DNA from: Kribbella pittospori
GTDB lineage: Bacteria; Actinomycetota; Actinomycetes; Propionibacteriales; Kribbellaceae
Direction: 5' to 3'
DNA: 64,000 bases
Assembly: GCF_004331465.1 (NCBI RefSeq)
Contig: NZ_SJKB01000008.1
Span: forward strand, 186,001-250,000
Positions 59,277 through 64,000 of the stretch are shown here, piece after piece; the first letter of the stretch is position 1; the number at the start of each line of letters is the position of its first letter. A model generated the notes under the pieces. It was not told the DNA's origin. It was given only the letters and a program-made list of their open reading frames with translations, and made no database searches. A program made the translations under genes and the position numbers.

Positions 59277-61232
59277 CTAGCGGTAGATCGTGCGGCCCTC
59301 GGAGTCCGGGATCCCACTCAGTCGGTAGAAGTACGTGTTGACCTGGTCGCGCCACTCGCGCGCGTTCGCGAGCTGTCCCTCGAGACGAGTGGTGATGTTC
59401 TCCCGCGTGACGGGCTCGAACCGATCGGCGATCGCCTTCCACCGCGTCAGCATCGCCTCGACCTCGTCGTACCCCCGGAAGTGCGTGTCGTAGATCTGCT
59501 GCAGGACCGTCCGCCCGTTCTGCAGCACGTGGTCGTACGGAACGTGATGGAAGAACAGCAGCAACTCATCCGGACACGTGTAGACGCTCTCGTACCGACC
59601 AGCCAGCGGCTCCGGATACTGCCCGGTGTACCCCGACCCCGTGGCGACCGTCCGGTCGACACCGACGCCATTGCGGTCCGCAAAGTGGTACGTCCCCCAC
59701 TTCGAGTACTCGTACCCGTTGACGCTCGGCCCATAATGCGACCCCGGCGCCACCATGAACCCGACACCAAGAGGCGCCGTGTAGCGCTCGTACGTCCGCC
59801 ACGAATCAGCCATGATCGACACCAGCTCCGACCGAGTCCGATCGTCCATCGCGAACGTCGCCGCCGCCCACTCGTGCAGCAGACTGACCGGATCCGCCGA
59901 CGGATCCCATGCGAGCCGCCCGTACGCATACAAATTGCTCTGGGCAAGCTTGTGCCCGGTCCAGTTCGCATCGTCACCAACGTTGGACACGGCAACGATT
60001 GCCTTGGTGCGCTCAGCAACAGTCGGTCCGCCGTCACCGGTCGTGTCGAACTGCAGGATCTCCCGCCACCACGGACCCAAATAGCACAGGTCCTTCTGCT
60101 GTCCGGTGTACTCCTGCGTCACCTGTAACTCCAGCGCGAACCGCGTCTCCTGCAACTCCCCCAGGAGCGGCGACACCGGCTCGCGCGCCTGGAAGTCCAG
60201 CGGTCCGTGCTTCACCTGCAGTACGACGTTGTCCTCGAACCGCCCGTCCAGCGGGATGAAATGGTCGTACGCCGCCCGCGCCCGGTCGGTACTGCGATCC
60301 CGCCAGTCCTGGTGAGAGTCGTACACGAAACACCGCCAGAACACAGTCCCGCCGTACGGCGCCAGCGTCCGGGCGAACAGGTTCGCACCATCGGCGTGGG
60401 TCCGTTCGTAGACGTGCGGTCCCGGCCGGTTCTCCGAGTCCGCCTTGACCACGAACCCACCAAGATCCGGTACGGCGTCGTACACCCGGCTGACCGTGGC
60501 CGACCACCACCGGACCACGCGCTCGTCGAGTGGGTCGGCGGTGTCGAGGTCGCTGAGCTCCATCGGCGCCGCGAAGTTCACCGAGAGATACAGCGCGATC
60601 CCGTACTCGCGGAACACCGCGGCCAGCCGCGACACGTCCGGCAGGTGGTCGGTGATCAGCCGGGTCTCGGCCGCGTGCACGTTGACGTTGTTGATCGCCA
60701 CCGCGTTGATGCCGATCGAGGCGAGCAACCGGGCGTAGCCGCGGACCCGGGTGAGATCCGCCACCACCCGGCCGTCGCGGAAGAATATCGATCCACCGGA
60801 GTACCCGCGCTCGACCGCGCCCATCCGCGGATGCGGCACCAGGTTGTCCCAGTGGTCCAGCATCCGGATCGCGATGGCCGGCCGTTCGACCACGACGAAC
60901 TCGCTGGTCATCCACTCGAAGTACCGCAGCACATAGAAGTAGCCGTACAGCAGGCCGCGCCCGGCTTCGGCGGCGACGACGAGATTGTTGCCTCGTCGTG
61001 CCACTACGAAGCCCTCGGCCCCTAATCCCTCGCCGGAGAGCGCGGCCTCGACCTCTTGCCACAAAGGCGTCTCACCCACCCGGCCAAGGGTGCACAGGGC
61101 AACTTCCACGTCGTTGCGGATCCGCCGCGTCTGCCGAAGCTCGGCGCGGATCGTCTGCGCCAGCGCACCGGACGCATGGATGGTGACCTCGGGCAGCCGC
61201 TGGGTGCCGAGCCAGCAGGGGTCAACTGTCAT
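59277..61232 (-). CDS. GH67 alpha-glucuronidase
   Basis: 651 residues, cytoplasmic (no signal peptide). Removes 4-O-methylglucuronic acid from aldouronic acids of xylan. MLDHWDNLVPHPRMGAVERG, FVVKADSENRPGPHVYERTH (general acid Glu), GRFEDNVVLQVKHGPLDFQA and LQVTQEYTGQQKDLCYLGPW, which carry the catalytic Asp/Glu pair, are all present; length is about 40 residues short of typical. A LacI-type operator lies 38 bases before the start, and the LacI gene is directly downstream. No xylanase or transporter is in the window. Confidence 0.93.
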   Translation of the reverse strand: MTVDPCWLGTQRLPEVTIHASGALAQTIRAELRQTRRIRNDVEVALCTLGRVGETPLWQEVEAALSGEGLGAEGFVVARRGNNLVVAAEAGRGLLYGYFYVLRYFEWMTSEFVVVERPAIAIRMLDHWDNLVPHPRMGAVERGYSGGSIFFRDGRVVADLTRVRGYARLLASIGINAVAINNVNVHAAETRLITDHLPDVSRLAAVFREYGIALYLSVNFAAPMELSDLDTADPLDERVVRWWSATVSRVYDAVPDLGGFVVKADSENRPGPHVYERTHADGANLFARTLAPYGGTVFWRCFVYDSHQDWRDRSTDRARAAYDHFIPLDGRFEDNVVLQVKHGPLDFQAREPVSPLLGELQETRFALELQVTQEYTGQQKDLCYLGPWWREILQFDTTGDGGPTVAERTKAIVAVSNVGDDANWTGHKLAQSNLYAYGRLAWDPSADPVSLLHEWAAATFAMDDRTRSELVSIMADSWRTYERYTAPLGVGFMVAPGSHYGPSVNGYEYSKWGTYHFADRNGVGVDRTVATGSGYTGQYPEPLAGRYESVYTCPDELLLFFHHVPYDHVLQNGRTVLQQIYDTHFRGYDEVEAMLTRWKAIADRFEPVTRENITTRLEGQLANAREWRDQVNTYFYRLSGIPDSEGRTIYR

Positions 61233-61269
61233 GCCTCGACCACGCTCCCGAGCGACCCCTCACTCATCC

Positions 61270-61280
61270 CGAAAGTTTCG
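61270..61280. promoter_or_regulatory. LacI-type operator 2
   Basis: CGAAAGTTTCG, the same palindrome as at 59264 apart from the central base, 38 bases upstream of the alpha-glucuronidase start. The gap 61233-61436 holds this site and presumably the divergent promoter for coaA. Confidence 0.7.
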
Positions 61281-61436
61281 ATGTCACTTCCGGTGCTGGA
61301 CTGCGAACACACCGTACGGACCGGAACACGGACCGTCAAGAGCCGAGTAAACGGTTTCCCAGCACGCCCGCTGAGGCCTGGTTGAGACGAAGCCCACTCC
61401 GGCCCGGTGTGGGTGCACCGTGCGCGGGTGGGAAGA

Positions 61437-62399
61437 ATGGAGCTCATGCTGCAGCCGTCGCGGGAGGTGACTCCCTATACTGAGCTGGACCGGGCCGCCT
61501 GGGCGCAACTGGCCGAGACCACCGTGTCCCCGCTCACCGCCGAGGAGATCGAACGGCTGCGCGGTCTCGGCGACGAGATCGACATGGACGAGGTGCGCGA
61601 GGTCTACCTCCCGCTGTCCAGGATCTTGTCGCTGTACGTCCGGCACGCCCGTGCGCTGCACGCGGACACCGAGAGTTTCCTCGGCAAGCCGGCCGAGACC
61701 CGGACCCCGTTCGTGATCGGCATCGGCGGCTCGGTTGCCGTCGGCAAGTCGACCACCGCCCGGTTGCTGCGCGAACTGCTGGCCCGCTGGCCCGAGCACC
61801 CGCGGGTCGCGCTCGTCACCACCGACGGCTTCCTCTGGCCGAACGCGGAGCTCGAGCGCCGGAACCTGATGATGCGCAAGGGCTTCCCGGAGTCGTACGA
61901 CCGCAAGTCCCTGCTGCGCTTCGTCGTCGAGGTGAAGTCCGGGATGGACACGGTCGAGGCGCCGGTCTACTCCCACCTGCACTACGACCGGATGCCCGGC
62001 GTCCGGACCACCGTCGAACAGCCGGACATCCTGCTGCTCGAGGGCCTGAACGTCCTGCAACCCGCGCCGCGGCACGCGGACGGCAAGAGTGGCCTGGCGG
62101 TCAGCGACTTCTTCGACTTCTCCGTGTACGTCGACGGCGCCGCCGACGACATCCGCAGCTGGTACGTGCACCGCTTCCTCAAGCTGTGGGAGACGGCCTT
62201 CCGCAACCCGGAGTCCTACTTCGTCCGGTACGGCGAGCTGAGCCGCGAGGAGGCGATCAAGAAGGCCGAGTCGCTCTGGGACGGCATCAACGGCCCGAAC
62301 CTGCGCGAGAACATCCTGCCGACCCGCTCCCGCGCCACCCTCGTCCTCCGCAAGGGCGCGGACCACGCCGTCCGCTGGGTCCGCCTCCGCAAGCTCTAA
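61437..62399 (+). CDS. coaA: Pantothenate kinase, type I
   Basis: 320 residues from ATG at 61437; ATG at 61446, with GGAG just upstream, is an alternative. First step of CoA synthesis. P-loop GIGGSVAVGKSTTARLLREL (95-114), VTTDGFLWPNAELERR, GFPESYDRKSLLRFV, and the C-terminal SYFVRYGELSREEAIKKAE with INGPNLRENILPTRSRATLV. The stop overlaps the stop of the convergent GDSL hydrolase by four bases. Confidence 0.96.
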   Translation: MELMLQPSREVTPYTELDRAAWAQLAETTVSPLTAEEIERLRGLGDEIDMDEVREVYLPLSRILSLYVRHARALHADTESFLGKPAETRTPFVIGIGGSVAVGKSTTARLLRELLARWPEHPRVALVTTDGFLWPNAELERRNLMMRKGFPESYDRKSLLRFVVEVKSGMDTVEAPVYSHLHYDRMPGVRTTVEQPDILLLEGLNVLQPAPRHADGKSGLAVSDFFDFSVYVDGAADDIRSWYVHRFLKLWETAFRNPESYFVRYGELSREEAIKKAESLWDGINGPNLRENILPTRSRATLVLRKGADHAVRWVRLRKL

Positions 62400-63067
62400 C
62401 GACCGTTAGACAGGTGCCGGCCGAGGACGCGGACGGTCTCGGCGGTGGCGACGGCGTCACTACGAGCGTTGCCGTGGCGGCCGTCCGAGCTGTACAGGCT
62501 CGGATCGGTCGACAGCGGATGGTCGGTCAGCTGGACGTGAATCGTGCCAAGCTTCTCCGCCAGCGAGGCGGTGCGGTCGGACAGCGTCCGCATCCGTTGC
62601 CTCAGCCCCGGCCGCAACCACTCCGCAACTGCGGGGCTGTAAGAGACGTCGAACATGCCGAGCGTCATCACGTCCGCGCCCGAGTCCTGCAGTGCCGTGA
62701 TCATCAGCGTCAGCTCGCGGTCGACTCGCTCCGGGTCGTACGTCGCCGGGAACGCATCGTTGCCACCGCCAACGACCAGCGCGAGATCCGGACCGAACAC
62801 CAGCGCCCGCTCCAACTGGGTGCCGAGGATCTCGCGAGTGCGCAGGCCGCTGGCGCCGAGATTGAGATACACCAGCTCGGGACAACTCTGCTGTAGCTCG
62901 TGAGCGATCCGGTCCGCCCATTGGAGTTCGCTGTAGCCCTCGACCGGCTCGCACAGCCCTTCGGCGACGCTGTCACCGAGTACGACGAAGCGCCGCCACG
63001 GATGACCGACGAGCAGCTCAGCACTCTCGCCGGGCGCAAGGCAATATGGATCGGTCTCCTCGTTCAT
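62396..63067 (-). CDS. SGNH/GDSL-type hydrolase
   Basis: 223 residues from MNEETDPYCLAPGESAELLV. Block I FVVLGDSVAEGLCEPVEGYS with the catalytic Ser, block II/III Gly and Asn in NLGASGLRTR and VGGGNDAFP, block V with Asp/His is less clear in the DxxH region (HPLSTDPSLYSSDGRHGNAR). Likely esterase or lipase acting on small esters or surface glycans; substrate unknown. Its ATG overlaps the MFS stop (ATGA), so the two are coupled. Confidence 0.87.
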   Translation of the reverse strand: MNEETDPYCLAPGESAELLVGHPWRRFVVLGDSVAEGLCEPVEGYSELQWADRIAHELQQSCPELVYLNLGASGLRTREILGTQLERALVFGPDLALVVGGGNDAFPATYDPERVDRELTLMITALQDSGADVMTLGMFDVSYSPAVAEWLRPGLRQRMRTLSDRTASLAEKLGTIHVQLTDHPLSTDPSLYSSDGRHGNARSDAVATAETVRVLGRHLSNGR

Positions 63068-64000
63068 GTCGCCTCCACCGCCGTCGTCGGTGCATCGAGG
63101 ACGCGGCCCGGCCCTCGGCGTACGAGTGGGAAGACACTGACAATCAGGCACACGATCCCCGACAGGACCAGCGACGGGATCAACCCGAACCAGCTGACCA
63201 GTTCACCGGCCAGCAACGCGCCGAGCGGGAGGCCGGCGAACGACGTGGCCGCGACCACTCCGATCACCCGCGCCTGCAGATCCTTCGGGACGTGTTCGTA
63301 GAGAGCGGCGCCGAAGACCGGGTTGATGGCGGCCATCCCGATCCCCGACAGGAACGTCACCGCCATCACCAACAGCAGGTCATCGCTCAGCCCCAGCACC
63401 AGTAGTCGCGGGCTGCCGCCGATGAGAGCGCCGAGGGCGAAGGTGAGGTATCGCGGCAGCCTGGTCGCGAGGACGGCGAATCCGATGCTGCCGAGCAGTG
63501 CGCCGGCCGAGAACGCGCCCAGCGTCAGACCGAGACCAGCAGCCGTACCGAGCTGCTCCTTCACCCACAATGGGATGAACACCGCCGTACTCGCGCTGCT
63601 GAAGACGTTCAACGTGAAGGTGGTGATCAACATCGTCGCGAGCAGCGCATCTCCACGTACGAACGCGAATCCCACGCGGAGCGAGCGGAAGTACTTCTCC
63701 CGTACGGCGGACACCGGTGCAGCCGGCGGGTTGACGAATCCGGCGACCAGCAAGCCGCAGACGAGGAAGGTCACGGCATCGATCCACAGCACCGACGCGG
63801 CGTCGGTCCAGTAGATCAACAGGCCGGCGAGCGGTGCAGCCAGCAACGTGGCGCCGCGCGCGAAGGCCTCGTGGAGTGAGGTGATCCGGATCAGTTCGAC
63901 TTCGGCCGCCTCGGCCATCGGCCGGACGAGCAGGTCCTTGGCCCGGTCCGCGGCGCCGCGCAGGCCGCCGGCGATCGCAACCAGGACGAGCAAGGCGGCG
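63064..64000 (-). CDS. MFS transporter, N-terminus outside the window
   Basis: About 310 residues are visible, ending in the stop at 63064; the start lies beyond position 64000. Roughly eight membrane helices are seen: LLAAPLAGLLIYWTDAASVL, VTFLVCGLLVAGF, LITTFTLNVFSSASTAVFIP, GLGLTLGAFSAGALLGSIGF, MAVTFLSGIGMAAINPVFGA, GVVAATSFAGLPLGALLAGE, LIPSLVLSGIVCLIVSVFPL. The long loop with REKYFRSLRVGFAFVRGD and the RAADRAKDLL segment fit the enterobactin-exporter/MFS-type drug efflux group. Coupled to the GDSL hydrolase. Substrate unknown. Confidence 0.85.
   Translation of the reverse strand, partial: AALLVLVAIAGGLRGAADRAKDLLVRPMAEAAEVELIRITSLHEAFARGATLLAAPLAGLLIYWTDAASVLWIDAVTFLVCGLLVAGFVNPPAAPVSAVREKYFRSLRVGFAFVRGDALLATMLITTFTLNVFSSASTAVFIPLWVKEQLGTAAGLGLTLGAFSAGALLGSIGFAVLATRLPRYLTFALGALIGGSPRLLVLGLSDDLLLVMAVTFLSGIGMAAINPVFGAALYEHVPKDLQARVIGVVAATSFAGLPLGALLAGELVSWFGLIPSLVLSGIVCLIVSVFPLVRRGPGRVLDAPTTAVEAT

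Overview
The window is high-GC actinobacterial chromosome, most likely from Kribbella or a close relative in Propionibacteriales. The reasons are strong GC bias at third codon positions, a His-rich GroEL tail, a SigD/anti-sigma-D pair, GuaB3 beside GuaB, the actinobacterial biotin synthase helper BsaP, and a gene order (guaA ... cholesterol-oxidase-like GMC enzyme, guaB3, guaB, sigD, groEL, groES, tsaD, rimI, tsaB, tsaE, alr, nnr, acpS) that parallels the Mycobacterium tuberculosis Rv3396c-Rv3436c region. Genus is inference; no search was run.

Layout. 1-6.4 kb: tail of a secreted protease, a GDPD, a decayed YhhN gene, a heterodimeric ABC exporter whose two ATPase halves are reciprocally degenerate, and a short Erm-like rRNA methylase. 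6.4-14.6 kb: accessory genes (CapA-like lipoprotein, XRE regulator divergent from a second-type methionine aminopeptidase, a phosphotransferase, a radical SAM repair protein behind a LexA box, an NmrA/TetR divergent pair) with repeat-rich gaps. 14.6-24.3 kb: a frameshifted TPR gene, guaA, and a tightly coupled biotin operon bioB-bsaP-bioA-bioF-bioD-P450. A 123-bp palindromic repeat lies on each side of the guaA-bio block. 24.3-27.9 kb: GMC oxidoreductase and aldehyde dehydrogenase, separated by two identical 27-codon ORFs and preceded by a third 27-codon ORF, all joined by ATGA overlaps. 28-36 kb: TPR-like protein, small enzymes, guaB3, two genes built from a repeated acidic helical domain (one frameshifted), guaB. 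36-41.3 kb: RsdA-like anti-sigma factor, sigD, a GNAT enzyme, groEL and groES with two CIRCE operators. 41.4-50.8 kb: peptidoglycan-binding protein, THUMP-like methyltransferase, then one long minus-strand operon HAD-alr-hydrolase-(GNAT/tsaE)-tsaB-rimI-tsaD-GNAT-hydrolase for D-alanine and tRNA t6A synthesis. 50.9-56.1 kb: secreted GH12 glucanase, META lipoprotein, 997-residue PIG-L deacetylase. 56.4-64 kb: acpS-nnr, a LacI regulator with GH67 alpha-glucuronidase sharing an operator, coaA, a GDSL hydrolase and a truncated MFS transporter.

How genes work together. Purine synthesis is represented by guaA, guaB and guaB3. Biotin synthesis is nearly complete from pimeloyl thioester onward, with a P450 that could touch pimelate supply. 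tsaB, tsaD and tsaE plus rimI give the t6A modification set. The LacI/GH67 and GH12 genes point to plant polysaccharide use. Control signals readable in the DNA are CIRCE, LexA-type boxes, a LacI-type operator, TetR- and XRE-type palindromes and several intrinsic terminators. The most unusual signals are the pair of stem-embedded palindromic repeats and the cascade of coupled mini-ORFs.
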